From CAVSUB01 sp963816725 (GTDB lineage: Bacteria > Acidobacteriota > Vicinamibacteria > Vicinamibacterales > 2-12-FULL-66-21): a DNA stretch of 64,000 bases. Shown here piece by piece: positions 16,729 through 27,323 of the stretch. The notes under the pieces were generated by a model, which made no database searches, was not told the DNA's origin, and worked only from the letters and a program-made list of their open reading frames with translations. How positions within the stretch are numbered: position 1 is the first letter of the stretch; each line of letters starts with the position of its first letter. Location of the stretch: NCBI GenBank assembly GCA_963816725.1, contig CAWFMC010000018.1:310001-374000 (forward strand), in the 5' to 3' direction. A program made the position numbers and the translations under genes.

Positions 16729-18050
16729 TTGCCGTCCACCTCCGCGAGATCCCTGGCCAATTGCGCGTACAGCTCACGCTCCAGCGCGATTTTCAGCGGC
16801 TCGATCCTGACGCGGTTGAGGATGTCCCCGGCAAACGCGTGGATCAGCATGTCGCGCGCCTCCTGGAATGTCAGGCCGCGGGCCCGCAGGTAGAACAGCG
16901 CGTCTTCGTCGAGCTGCCCGATCGCCGCGCCGTGCGTACACTTGACGTCGTCAGCGAAGATCTCGAGCTGCGGCTTGGTATTGATCGTCGCGTCGTCCGA
17001 GAGGAGCAGTGCCCGGTTGGTCTGCTTGGCGTCGGTCTTCTGCGCATCCTGGCGGACGATGATCTTGCCGTTGAACACCGCGCGCGCCTTGCCGCCGAGG
17101 ATGCCCTTGTAGATCTCGTGGCTCGGGCAGTGCGGCTCCGCATGATCGATCGTCGTGTGATTGTCGATCAGGCGGTCGGCATCCCCGACGTAGAGGCCGT
17201 TGAGGGTGCACTCGGAGCCTTCGCCGGCGAGCGTGGCGATCGCGTCATTGCGGGTCAGCTTCGCGCCAAGCGTGAACGAGTGTGACGAGACGGTGGCGCT
17301 GCGCGCCGTCCGGATGTGCATGCTGGCGACGTGGAACGCGTCCAGCCGCTCTTCCTGCACCTTGTAGTGATCGAGCACTGCGTGCTCGCCGACCACCACC
17401 TCGGTGACGGCGTTCGACAGGTACTGCTGGCCCGGCAACCCGACATACGACTCGACGACCCGGGCCTGACTGTTTGCGCCCAGGACGATCAGCGTGCGGG
17501 GGTGAGACATCGTGCCTGTTGCCAGGCTCGGCGCGAGCGACACGAACATCAGGTGGATCGGTTCCTCGAGCACGACGCCGTCCGGCACCGACACGTAGGC
17601 GCCGTCCGCCGCGAAGGCGGTGTTCAGCGCGGCAAAGGCGCGGCTGTCGAGATCGACGTCACGGCCGAAGAGCCGTTCCACCGCGGGGTCGCTCTCAAAG
17701 GCGGCGGCGAGCGAGCCGACGGTCACACCGGCCGGCAGCCCCGAGGTCCGCGACAGCGGTGAGGCGAACCGGCCGTTCACGAACACCAGGCGCAGCGCCG
17801 CCTCGGAGTACGGGAATCCCGCCAGCTGCGCCTCGTCCACCGCAACCGCGGGAGCCGGCGACAGTTCGGCGCGGGCAATCGGCGCGACGTTCGTGAAGCG
17901 CCACTCCTCGTTGCGCACCGTCGGAAATCCGAGCGCCGCGAACCGCGCCGCGCCGCGCGACCGGAGCTCTTCGAGCCACGCCGGCCCGGAGGTCAGGCGC
18001 TCCTCGAGTGCGGTCAGCCAGGGCGAATGCTTTTCGACTACTTGGGTCAT
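16725..18050 (-). CDS. sufD: Fe-S assembly complex component SufD
   Basis: Subunit of the SufBCD scaffold complex. From ATG 18050 (MTQVVEKHSPWLTALEERL) the product has 441 residues. The C-terminal beta-helix core contains VKCTHGAAIGQLDEDALFYLRARGL, the conserved His/Cys region of SufB/SufD. A longer in-frame start at 18122 would add residues encoded by the 7-bp repeat array (SSWKLEAESWQL) and is rejected. It overlaps sufS and lies downstream of sufC behind a repeat-rich gap. Confidence 0.95.
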   Translation of the reverse strand: MTQVVEKHSPWLTALEERLTSGPAWLEELRSRGAARFAALGFPTVRNEEWRFTNVAPIARAELSPAPAVAVDEAQLAGFPYSEAALRLVFVNGRFASPLSRTSGLPAGVTVGSLAAAFESDPAVERLFGRDVDLDSRAFAALNTAFAADGAYVSVPDGVVLEEPIHLMFVSLAPSLATGTMSHPRTLIVLGANSQARVVESYVGLPGQQYLSNAVTEVVVGEHAVLDHYKVQEERLDAFHVASMHIRTARSATVSSHSFTLGAKLTRNDAIATLAGEGSECTLNGLYVGDADRLIDNHTTIDHAEPHCPSHEIYKGILGGKARAVFNGKIIVRQDAQKTDAKQTNRALLLSDDATINTKPQLEIFADDVKCTHGAAIGQLDEDALFYLRARGLTFQEARDMLIHAFAGDILNRVRIEPLKIALERELYAQLARDLAEVDGK

Positions 18051-18061
18051 ATCTCTTCTTA

Positions 18062-18184
18062 GCTGCCAACTCTCAGCTTCCAGCTTCCAGCTGGATCCTG
18101 AGAAAGCCAACCCGAACGGCATCGGTTTCAGAGACTGCCACTAGGAGGCTTCTCATCTGCCATCTGCCATCTGCCATCTGCCAT
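18062..18184. repeat. Two 7-bp repeat arrays between sufC and sufD
   Basis: Positions 18074-18093 carry AGCTTCC-type units; positions 18155-18184 carry four exact ATCTGCC units plus AT. The arrays interrupt the otherwise tight suf operon (157-bp gap between sufC and sufD). No promoter, terminator or gene is evident in the gap, so the operon is probably transcribed across it. Confidence 0.85.
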
Positions 18185-18207
18185 GCACGTCGACCAGTCA
18201 GCGGCGG

Positions 18208-18951
<744 letters not shown>

Positions 18952-18958
18952 GTCTTGT

Positions 18959-20404
<1,446 letters not shown>

Positions 20405-20407
20405 TTA

Positions 20408-20570
20408 TCTCTTCGCTCTTGGCTTCCAGCTGCCAGCTTCCGGCTGCCAGCTAAAACGCTTTCCGCTTCCCGCTTCCACGTTCCGACTTGATCCCGGTGA
20501 ACGGCGTCGCTTTTCAGCACGTCACTCCCAGCCCCATCCAGCGGGAAGCTGGAAGCTGGAACCGGGCAGC
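20408..20570. repeat. Repeat-rich gap between sufA and sufB
   Basis: About 20420-20480 holds AGCTGCC / AGCTTCC / CGCTTCC units and about 20541-20562 the inverse type (GGGAAGCTGGAAGCTGGAA). The two blocks are complementary in kind, so the gap could fold into a weak hairpin. No gene. Confidence 0.7.
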
Positions 20571-20897
20571 TTACACGCTGAAACTCGTCCCGCAACCACA
20601 CGTGCTCTTGGCGTTGGGATTACTGAAGATGAAGCCGCGGCTGACCAGGCTGGTGTCGTAGTCCAGCGTGGTGCCGTCGATCAGGCGGTGGCTCTTGGGA
20701 TCGATGAACACCTTCGCGCCGTCCTGGCCCTCGAATACGAAGTCACCTTCGCGCGCGGCCGCTTCCCACGCGAACGTGTAGCTGAAACCGGAGCACCCGC
20801 CCGCCTTGATGCCGATGCGCAGCCCGCCGCCGGGCAGCCCATGGCGCGCGGTCATCTTCTTGATCAACTGTCCTGCGTTCTCGCTGATTTGCAGCAT
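20571..20897 (-). CDS. sufA: A-type Fe-S carrier protein (SufA/ErpA family)
   Basis: 108-residue HesB/IscA-family protein from ATG 20897 (MLQISENAGQLIKKM). The three conserved cysteines are in KAGGCSGFSYTF and STCGCGTSF at the C-terminus. Such proteins accept clusters from SufBCD and pass them to apoproteins. It is the first gene of the suf operon. An upstream extension to 20951 is unsupported. Which A-type subfamily it belongs to cannot be decided without alignment. Confidence 0.92.
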   Translation of the reverse strand: MLQISENAGQLIKKMTARHGLPGGGLRIGIKAGGCSGFSYTFAWEAAAREGDFVFEGQDGAKVFIDPKSHRLIDGTTLDYDTSLVSRGFIFSNPNAKSTCGCGTSFSV

Positions 20898-20956
20898 GAT
20901 CGCACCCGGATCCGCGGCGGAGCCCCCATGGCGCGCCGCAAAGCCGACCATAACAG

Positions 20957-20970
20957 TCCTATATTAGTCG
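20957..20970. promoter_or_regulatory. Possible IscR-type box upstream of the suf operon
   Basis: TCCTATATTAGTCG (plus strand) fits the core of the E. coli type-1 IscR site (GACT-RWWWY-AGTC) well on the right half and partly on the left. It is about 60 bases upstream of sufA, and the operon encodes an Rrf2/IscR-like protein. The minus-strand AT-rich CTAATATAGG may also hold the -10. The match was made by eye. Confidence 0.45.
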
Positions 20971-21055
20971 CTCGCCCTCCACACGTAAAGCCCGAACGGG
21001 GAAAAACGCTCGGCGACCCTACCGTTCCGCGGCGGTTTCGCCTAAACTTCGTGCA

Positions 21056-22513
21056 GTGGTCACCTTTCCGGCCCTTCTGCTGGCTGTTGTGCTGGTACTG
21101 GTCCTTGGCCTCGCTGCGTGGTTCGTCCTGCAGGCCCGACTGGATCGCGAGCGGGCCGTCGGTACGGCAAGCCTTCAGTCCGCGCTCGCCTCCGCGCAGG
21201 CCCACGCCGAAGAAGCCGTCCGGCGCACCAGCGACCTCTCAGCCGAACTCGACGAACGAAGCGCAGAAATCGCGGCTCTGCAGCGCGCGCTCAGCGAGGC
21301 GCAGCAGGACCGTGCCCGGCTCGAAGCAGAAGTCGCGGCGGAACGCCGCGCGGCAGCAGAAAAGCTCCAACTCCTGGGCCAGGCCGAAGCGCGGATGCGC
21401 GATGCCTTCACGGCCCTGTCCTCTGCCGCACTGCGGGAAAACAATCAATCCTTCCTGGCGCTGGCCAAGTCCTCGCTCGCGGAATTCCAGCAGACCGCGC
21501 GCGTCGAGCTGTCGGGCCGCCAGAAAGCGATCGAGGACCTCGTCCAGCCGCTGAAAGAGTCGCTCAGCCTGGTCGACGGCAAGCTCCAGCAGGTCGAGCA
21601 GAATCGGGTGGGAACGCACTCCGCGATTACCGAGCAACTCAAGTCGCTGCACGCGTCGCAGCAGACGCTGCAGGTCGAAACCAACCGCCTCGTGCAGGCG
21701 CTGCGGTCGCCCAACGTTCGCGGCCAATGGGGCGAGCTCCAGCTGCGCCGCGTCGTCGAAGCGGCCGGCATGCTCAACTACTGTGACTTCGATCTCAAGG
21801 AATCGGTGAACGGAGATGGCGGCCGGCTCACTCCCGATCTGATCGTCCGCCTGCCCGGCGGCAAGAACGTCGTGGTGGACGCGAAAGTGCCCTCATCGGC
21901 GTTCCTCGACGCGATGGAAACGGACGAAGGGTTGCGCGACCCGAAGCTGCGGCAGCACGCGCGCCAGGTCCGCGACCACGTGATCAAGCTCGGGAACAAG
22001 ACCTACTGGCAGCACTTCCAGCCCGCGCCGGATCTCGTGATCATGTTCGTGCCGGGCGAAACGCTCCTCAGCGCCGCCCTCCAGCACGACCCGGCGCTCC
22101 TCGAATTCAGTCTGGCCCGCGGCGTGATGCTGGCGACGCCGTCCACGTTGATGGCGCTGCTGCGGGCCGTCGCGTATGGCTGGCAGCAGGAAAAGATCGC
22201 CAAGAACGCGCAGGAAATCAGCGAGCTCGGGCGTCAGCTCTACGATCGCATCCGGGTCATGGCGGTGCACTTCGAGGAGGTTGCACGCGGGCTGACCAAG
22301 TCGGTGGACGCGTACAACCGGGCGATCGGCTCCCTCGAGAGCCGCGTGCTGGTCACGGCGCGGCGGCTGAAGGACAGCGGAATCAGCGCCCCGGAGGCGC
22401 TGCCGGACCTGTCGCCGATTGATCAGACCGCGCGCCCGCTCGGCGCGCCGGAACTGGTCGGGCTCTTCGACGACGACGCGGTCGATGGCGTCGTCGTCAA
22501 GGGGGAGAGCTGA
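21056..22513 (+). CDS. rmuC: DNA recombination protein RmuC
   Basis: 485-residue RmuC-family protein. One N-terminal membrane segment (LLLAVVLVLVLGLAAWFVL) is followed by a long Ala/Glu-rich coiled coil (about 30-200) and the RmuC nuclease-like domain: VRGQWGELQLRRVVEAAGM, then DLIVRLPGGKNVVVDAKVPSSAF, then FVPGETLLSAALQ, and ATPSTLMALLRAVAYGWQQEKIAKNAQEI. The PD-(D/E)XK-like core is consistent with the VVDAK motif. RmuC limits inversions at short inverted repeats in E. coli; this may be relevant in a repeat-rich genome (inference). GTG start at 21056; divergent from sufA; stop touches the convergent SIMPL gene. Confidence 0.93.
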   Translation: MVTFPALLLAVVLVLVLGLAAWFVLQARLDRERAVGTASLQSALASAQAHAEEAVRRTSDLSAELDERSAEIAALQRALSEAQQDRARLEAEVAAERRAAAEKLQLLGQAEARMRDAFTALSSAALRENNQSFLALAKSSLAEFQQTARVELSGRQKAIEDLVQPLKESLSLVDGKLQQVEQNRVGTHSAITEQLKSLHASQQTLQVETNRLVQALRSPNVRGQWGELQLRRVVEAAGMLNYCDFDLKESVNGDGGRLTPDLIVRLPGGKNVVVDAKVPSSAFLDAMETDEGLRDPKLRQHARQVRDHVIKLGNKTYWQHFQPAPDLVIMFVPGETLLSAALQHDPALLEFSLARGVMLATPSTLMALLRAVAYGWQQEKIAKNAQEISELGRQLYDRIRVMAVHFEEVARGLTKSVDAYNRAIGSLESRVLVTARRLKDSGISAPEALPDLSPIDQTARPLGAPELVGLFDDDAVDGVVVKGES

Positions 22514-22514
22514 G

Positions 22515-23228
22515 CTAACGGATGGCGGCGGTGAGGGTCACCGTGGCGCGGATTTCGAGATCCCCCGCGACCACCGGGGTCGGCGCCGTTTCGGCCATCG
22601 CCATGTTGCGCATCGCCATGGGCCTCGGCGGGGGCATGACCGTCGCCCGCTGCTCCTCGATCCGGACGATACGCTCGACTTTCAAGCCTGCGCCGGCGGC
22701 CGCGGCGTTGGCCCGCGCCCGCGCGTCCTCGACCGCCTTCTGCAGCGCCTCACGCTCGGCTCCGGTCCGATCCTTCAAGTCGAAACGCACACCCGCGACC
22801 GACGTCGCACCGGCGCCGACCGCGAGATCGAGGATGTCGCCGAGCTTCGGCAGATCATCCACCCGCACCTCGATGGCGTTGCGCGCGACGTAGTCGCGCA
22901 GCGTCTGCTTGCCGTTGTTGTAGTCGAACTCCGGCTGGATGTCGTAGTTCGTGGTCTGGATGGCGTCGCCGGCGAGGCCGGCCGACTTCAGCTTGGCGAG
23001 GACGGCGGTCATCGCGTCGGCGTTGGCCTTCTGCGCTTCGCGGGACGTCTTGGCCCGCGACTCGGCGGAGATCGCCACGAACGCGCGGTCGGGCGCGCGC
23101 TTGACCGTCGCCTCCCCGCTCGTCACCACGACCGGCAAGTCCGACTCCTTGGGCGCGGACGTCTGCGCCGTCGCCAGGCTGGCCCAGGCCATCGCGGCCA
23201 CCGCCGCTGTCGTTGTCAGTATCAGCAT
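22515..23228 (-). CDS. SIMPL-domain (DUF541) secreted protein
   Basis: 237-residue exported protein: signal peptide MLILTTTAAVAAMAWASLATAQ, then a SIMPL/DUF541 domain (VVVTSGEATVKRAPDRAFVAISAESRAKTSREAQKANADAMTAV..., YDIQPEFDYNNGKQTLRDYVARNAIEVRVDDLPKLGDILDLAVGAGA). Family members are periplasmic or outer-membrane associated; function is mostly unknown, with some linked to oxidative stress. The C-terminal stretch is Met/Pro-rich (MPPPRPMAMRNMAMAETAP). Convergent with rmuC with a one-base gap. Confidence 0.88.
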   Translation of the reverse strand: MLILTTTAAVAAMAWASLATAQTSAPKESDLPVVVTSGEATVKRAPDRAFVAISAESRAKTSREAQKANADAMTAVLAKLKSAGLAGDAIQTTNYDIQPEFDYNNGKQTLRDYVARNAIEVRVDDLPKLGDILDLAVGAGATSVAGVRFDLKDRTGAEREALQKAVEDARARANAAAAGAGLKVERIVRIEEQRATVMPPPRPMAMRNMAMAETAPTPVVAGDLEIRATVTLTAAIR

Positions 23229-23376
23229 GGCGATCGATCCTCCCGGCTGGAGCCGCCAGCCTCACCCTACGACATTCTCTGCGATTTGGACGATCGGGGT
23301 GGCGCCGGAGTCGGGAGCCGGCTCAGGCCGTCACGATACACTTTGGGGGCTTCGCGCTCAGCGCCGGGGCATGGCC

Positions 23377-23418
23377 GATGGCAGATGGCAGATGGCAGAT
23401 GGCAGATGGCAGATGGCA
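23377..23418 (+). repeat. Perfect 7-bp tandem array, GATGGCA x6
   Basis: Six exact tandem copies of GATGGCA, ending 24 bases before the start codon of the homoserine dehydrogenase gene. It is the complement type of the ATCTGCC array at 18155 (same unit in the other orientation), so these belong to one repeat family. Read in frame it encodes a meaningless MADGRWQ-type peptide, a recurrent false N-terminus. Confidence 0.95.
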
Positions 23419-23442
23419 GATGAATAATCGTCCCGACCACTG

Positions 23443-24480
23443 ATGCGTGCTGATCTTGCCTTGATTGGGTTCGGCAATGTCGCCCGGCGGTTCGTCCGCC
23501 TGCTCGACGAGCAACGGCACCGGCTCGCGGCAGACGAAGGCCTGGAGTATCGGATCGTCGGGATTGCCACCCGCCGGCATGGTGCGATGCACCACACAGA
23601 CGGTGTGGACGCGGCGTTGGCCGTGAAGCAGGTCGAAGATGGGCGCCGGCTCGACGCGATCGCGCCCACGACCGTCAGCACTGCCGCCGACGTGATCGCC
23701 GCGCTCGCGACCACGGATGCGCCGCTGCGGGTCGTCATCGAAACGACGACGCTCGGGATCGAGAACGGCCGTCCGGCGATCGACCACGTCGAAGCCGCGC
23801 TCGCCTCGGGATGCCACGTCGTCACCGCGAACAAGGGCCCCGCGGCCTTCGCGTACGCCGCCCTGAGTGCCACCGCGAGGGCCGCCGGCCTGTCGTTCCT
23901 CTTCGAAGGCGCGGTCATGGACGGCGTGCCGGTCTTCAACCTCGTTCGCGAGACGATGCCGACTTCCGTCGTGCAACGGTTCCGCGGGATCGTCAACAGC
24001 ACGACCAACCACATCCTCACCGCCCTCGAGCACGGGGAAGCGTTTGCGCCGGCGCTGGCGCGGATGCAGGCGCTCGGAATCGCGGAGGCGGATCCGTCGC
24101 TGGACGTGGACGGCTGGGACGCGGCGGCGAAGGCCGCGGCGCTGGCGAACGTGTTCATGGGTGCGGGCATTACGCCGCAGGACGTGGTGCGCGAGGGACT
24201 GGGTCCGGACACGGCCGAACGGGCACGCGAGGCCAGGGCCCGCGGGCAGCGGCTGCGTCTCATCGCGAGCGGCGCGCGAGGGCAGCGACCCTCGGTCGCC
24301 TTGACCGAACTGCCGCCCGACGATCTGCTGGCCGGATTGCGCGGCCAGGCGAACGCGCTAATCGTGACCACCGACATGCTCGGCGACATCGCCATCTGCC
24401 AACTCGACGGCGACCTCCGCCACACGGCGTACGCGTTACTGAGCGACCTGGTGACGGTGCGGCGCCGGGCCGGAGCATAG
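23443..24480 (+). CDS. hom: Homoserine dehydrogenase
   Basis: Reduces aspartate semialdehyde to homoserine for threonine/methionine synthesis. 345 residues with the NAD(P)-binding LIGFGNVARRF motif at the N-terminus and catalytic-domain motifs VVTANKGPAAF, FEGAVMDGVPVFNLVRETMP, GIVNSTTNHILTALE and EADPSLDVDGWDAAAKAAALANVFMG. No ACT domain is present, so it lacks the allosteric module of longer enzymes. The stop is followed one base later by the start of the CoA-transferase gene, implying co-transcription. Confidence 0.93.
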   Translation: MRADLALIGFGNVARRFVRLLDEQRHRLAADEGLEYRIVGIATRRHGAMHHTDGVDAALAVKQVEDGRRLDAIAPTTVSTAADVIAALATTDAPLRVVIETTTLGIENGRPAIDHVEAALASGCHVVTANKGPAAFAYAALSATARAAGLSFLFEGAVMDGVPVFNLVRETMPTSVVQRFRGIVNSTTNHILTALEHGEAFAPALARMQALGIAEADPSLDVDGWDAAAKAAALANVFMGAGITPQDVVREGLGPDTAERAREARARGQRLRLIASGARGQRPSVALTELPPDDLLAGLRGQANALIVTTDMLGDIAICQLDGDLRHTAYALLSDLVTVRRRAGA

Positions 24481-24481
24481 C

Positions 24482-25666
24482 GTGACCCACAACGGCCCGC
24501 TGACAGGCATCACCGTCCTCGACTTCACGCGCGTGCTGTCCGGCCCTTACTGCACGATGCTCCTCGCAGACATGGGCGCGAGGGTCATCAAGATCGAGCA
24601 GCCCGGCCGCGGCGACGACACGCGCGGCTGGGGACCGCCGTTCCTCGGACACGAGAGCGCGTATTTCCTGAGCGTCAACCGAAACAAGGAGAGCCTCGCG
24701 CTCGACCTCAGGTCGGCGGCGGCGAAGGCCGTGATCCCGCGCCTCCTCGAGCGAACCGACGTGATCGTCGAGAACTTCCGCCCGGGCGCGATGGCGCGCC
24801 TGGGCCTCGACTATGACGCGATCCATGGCACGCACCCGGCGATCGTGTATTGCTCCATCTCCGGATTCGGCCAGACGGGGCCGCGGCGCAGTGAGCCCGG
24901 GTACGACGCGGTGATCCAGGCTGAAGGCGGTTTGATGAGCCTGACGGGAGACGCGGACGGTCCGCCGTTCCGGCTCGGCGTGGCGATCTCCGACATCGTC
25001 TCCGGGATGTTCGCGTTCCAGGGGATCTCGATGGCCCTCTACGCGCGGACGCAGACCGGCCGCGGGCAGCTGGTGGACATCGGCATGCTCGATTCTACGG
25101 CGGCGCTTCTGACGTATCAGTCCGGCAGCTTCTTCGCGACCGGCCAGGCGCCGCAGCGCCTCGGCAATCGCCATCCGACGATCGTGCCGTACGAGACCTT
25201 CAGCGCGAGCGACGGTGACTTCGTCATTGCCGTTGGGAACGATGCGCTGTGGCGGGCGTTCTGCACCGCCTGCGGCCTCGAGGCGCTCGGCGATGATCCG
25301 CAGTTCGCCACCAACCGCCAGCGTGTGCAGGGCTACGGCGTCCTGAAGCCGGTGATCGTCGAACGGCTGCGCACCAAGACGCGCGCCGAATGGATCGCGG
25401 TGTTGACGGCCGCGGGCATTCCGTGCGGCGCGGTTCGAGACGTCGGCGAAGTGCTCGCCGACCCGCAGCTCGCGGCGCGGGAGATGGTGCAGCAAGTCGC
25501 GCACGCGAGTCTCGGTCCGCTCCGCGTGACCGGAGTGCCGGTGAAGCTCTCGGACACTCCCGGCGGCGTGCGCACCGCGCCGCCGACACTCGGCCAGCAC
25601 ACGGACGCAATCCTCGGCGAGTTGGGATTCAGTGACGAAGAGATCGAAGAGTGGCGCAAGGCCTGA
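24482..25666 (+). CDS. CaiB/BaiF family (class III) CoA transferase
   Basis: 394-residue family III CoA transferase: GITVLDFTRVLSGPYCTMLLADMGARVIKIE at the N-terminus, ESAYFLSVNRNKESLALDL, ENFRPGAMARLGLDYDAI, YCSISGFGQTGP and a GQLVDIGMLDS region carrying the probable catalytic Asp. Members move CoA between acyl-CoA and carboxylates such as formyl-CoA/oxalate, succinyl-CoA/mesaconate or carnitine. The substrate here is unknown; coupling to homoserine dehydrogenase does not by itself define it. GTG start one base after the upstream stop. Confidence 0.9.
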   Translation: MTHNGPLTGITVLDFTRVLSGPYCTMLLADMGARVIKIEQPGRGDDTRGWGPPFLGHESAYFLSVNRNKESLALDLRSAAAKAVIPRLLERTDVIVENFRPGAMARLGLDYDAIHGTHPAIVYCSISGFGQTGPRRSEPGYDAVIQAEGGLMSLTGDADGPPFRLGVAISDIVSGMFAFQGISMALYARTQTGRGQLVDIGMLDSTAALLTYQSGSFFATGQAPQRLGNRHPTIVPYETFSASDGDFVIAVGNDALWRAFCTACGLEALGDDPQFATNRQRVQGYGVLKPVIVERLRTKTRAEWIAVLTAAGIPCGAVRDVGEVLADPQLAAREMVQQVAHASLGPLRVTGVPVKLSDTPGGVRTAPPTLGQHTDAILGELGFSDEEIEEWRKA

Positions 25667-25675
25667 CAATCGTCT

Positions 25676-25714
25676 CAGGCTTCAGGCTTCAGGCTTCAGG
25701 CTTCAGGCTTCAGG
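25676..25714 (+). repeat. Perfect 7-bp tandem array, CAGGCTT x5
   Basis: Five exact tandem copies of CAGGCTT plus a partial unit, starting ten bases after the CoA-transferase stop codon. The rest of the 168-bp gap to the convergent gene at 25835 has no gene. Confidence 0.95.
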
Positions 25715-25834
25715 CCCGGAGATTCTAACGGTTTAGAGGCGCGCGAGCGCAATTGCAAACCTGGTCAAGGAACGACGCCGCGCTCCGGGCCGAGTGCGAC
25801 AGCCAATCACGCCGGTAGCCGGTAGCCTTCTTTG

Positions 25835-26263
25835 TCACCGCTCCACGAAGGGCGTGATCTCCTCGACGAGAAATTCGAGCACGTCCTCCTCCGTGAGGTC
25901 GGCGGTCGCGGTGCCGGCGCGGATCGGCCGTTCGGTGACGAGCGTCCGGCGGCCGCGGCCGCGGCTGGTGTGACCGACAGGACGCGGCGGGTCGAGGGTT
26001 GGATCGAGCGTGATCTCGATGAAGTCCTCGCCGCCGCTCTCCGACGCGAGCCGGACGGATCCGGCTGGCGTGAACACCTTGAAACGTAAGCCCTCGGCGA
26101 CCAGCGCGGCGGCGAAGGTGTGAAACGTGGGCACCGCCCGATCCCGCAAGAAGGCTTCGTAGTCGCGGGCCGCGGCATCGGCGCGCTCGCGGCGCGCCGC
26201 GGCGCCGCGCCGAGCTTGTTCGATGACCGCGCGCAATCGGCGGCGGACTTCCGGGGTGTCCAT
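25835..26263 (-). CDS. Conserved-looking hypothetical protein
   Basis: 142 residues, cytoplasmic, not recognised. The N-terminal half is a charged helix (VRRRLRAVIEQARRGAAARRERADAAARDYEAFLRDRA); the second half looks beta-rich and ordered (FKVFTPAGSVRLASE, EDFIEITLDPTLDPPRPVGHTSRGRGRRTLVTERPI), ending in an acidic helix DLTEEDVLEFLVEEITPFVER. Codon use matches neighbours and the frame is open through ordinary coding composition. It stands alone between two repeat arrays. Confidence 0.7.
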   Translation of the reverse strand: MDTPEVRRRLRAVIEQARRGAAARRERADAAARDYEAFLRDRAVPTFHTFAAALVAEGLRFKVFTPAGSVRLASESGGEDFIEITLDPTLDPPRPVGHTSRGRGRRTLVTERPIRAGTATADLTEEDVLEFLVEEITPFVER

Positions 26264-26290
26264 TGTTACAGGCTATCCCAAATTCTAAAA

Positions 26291-26318
26291 GCTTCCCGCT
26301 TCCCGCTTCCCGCTTCCC
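26291..26318 (+). repeat. 7-bp tandem array, GCTTCCC x4
   Basis: Four exact GCTTCCC units followed by GCTGGAA. A partial inverse unit (GCGGGAAGCTGGAAGCG) sits at 26415-26432, just beyond the menG stop codon, so the two could pair across the about 100-bp gap. Confidence 0.9.
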
Positions 26319-26435
26319 GCTGGAATGGGTTGTGACAACCGGGTGGCCGGACTGGCGTCGCGGACTTTCGCACACCGTAGAGTTCAAGCACGAACCGGCG
26401 CGTTTGTCCCCACAGGAGCGGGAAGCTGGAAGCGA

Positions 26436-27176
26436 TCACTTTTTCACCGCCCTATGGATCGCCATCAACCCGCCCAGCACCGGCAGGTACTCACAGCTCG
26501 CGAATCCGCGCTCGCGCACCATGCCGCAGACGGCCGCTGCCCCGGGATACCGCTTGATCGACTCCGCGATGTAGCGATACGTGTCAGGGTCGCCGTGGAG
26601 CACGAACCCGAGGCTCGAGCCCACGACCGTCAGGTAGGTGAGGTACACCGAACGCACGAGCGGATTGGCGGGACGGTTGAAATCCAGGGACAGGAACAGG
26701 CCGCCGGGCTTGAGCACGCGATGGACTTCGTCGATTGCGCCCTGGATCACCGGCACGTTGCGAATGCCGTAACCGGTGGTCACCAGGTCGAACTGGCCGG
26801 CCGGGAACGGGAGCGCCATCATGTCGCCGGCGACCCACTGCGGCCGCGAGCCGCTGCGCTGCTTGGCCGCCGCAAGCTCCAGCATCCGCGGCGTGATGTC
26901 GAGCGCGGTCGTCAGCGCACCGCCGGCCTGGAGCGCATAGGCGATGTCGCCGGTGCCGCACGCGAGATCGAGCGCCCGCAGGCCGGGCCTGACGCCCGAC
27001 AAGGCAGTCAGGCGGCGCTTCCACCGGCGATCCTGGCCGTACGACAGGAATCCGGTGATCAGATCGTAGCGATCGGCAACGGTGGAGAACAGCCGGCGGA
27101 CGTAGCGGCGCTTCGTCTCCGGCGTCGCCAGGGCGGTGCGCAGCGGATCCCGGTCCGCACCCGAAGGCGGGGTCAT
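26436..27176 (-). CDS. menG: Demethylmenaquinone methyltransferase (UbiE/MenG)
   Basis: 246-residue SAM-dependent methyltransferase for the last step of menaquinone synthesis. Motifs: VRRLFSTVADRYDLITGFLSYGQDRRWKR (family signature), LRALDLACGTGDIAYAL (SAM motif I), WVAGDMMALPFPAGQFDLVTTGYGIRNV (motifs II and III) and VLKPGGLFLSLDFNRP. Completes, with mqnE and mqnD, a set of menaquinone genes in this window. Divergent from the DtxR-type gene; the shared promoter region contains a palindrome at 27294. Confidence 0.94.
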   Translation of the reverse strand: MTPPSGADRDPLRTALATPETKRRYVRRLFSTVADRYDLITGFLSYGQDRRWKRRLTALSGVRPGLRALDLACGTGDIAYALQAGGALTTALDITPRMLELAAAKQRSGSRPQWVAGDMMALPFPAGQFDLVTTGYGIRNVPVIQGAIDEVHRVLKPGGLFLSLDFNRPANPLVRSVYLTYLTVVGSSLGFVLHGDPDTYRYIAESIKRYPGAAAVCGMVRERGFASCEYLPVLGGLMAIHRAVKK

Positions 27177-27293
27177 TCGCTCGCGATGTTACCCCGCATC
27201 GTCTCGGCGGACGACGCGAGTAGGCGCGGAGCCAGCATCGCAGACTCGCGTACCGATCGTGATCTGGTCTCCCTCGATCAGTGCGTTTCAGCA

Positions 27294-27313
27294 CTCAAAA
27301 TCAGGATTTTGAG
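27294..27313. promoter_or_regulatory. Palindromic operator, probably for the adjacent DtxR-family regulator
   Basis: CTCAAAATCAGGATTTTGAG is a 9-bp perfect inverted repeat with a 2-bp spacer, AT-rich in a GC-rich region. It ends ten bases before the GTG of the DtxR-domain gene and lies between it and menG. Autoregulation by a metal-dependent repressor is the obvious reading (inference). Related TTTTGAGA and TTTTGGAG elements occur upstream of the FTR1 gene (52037-52061). Confidence 0.65.
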
Positions 27314-27323
27314 ATACTGAGGC

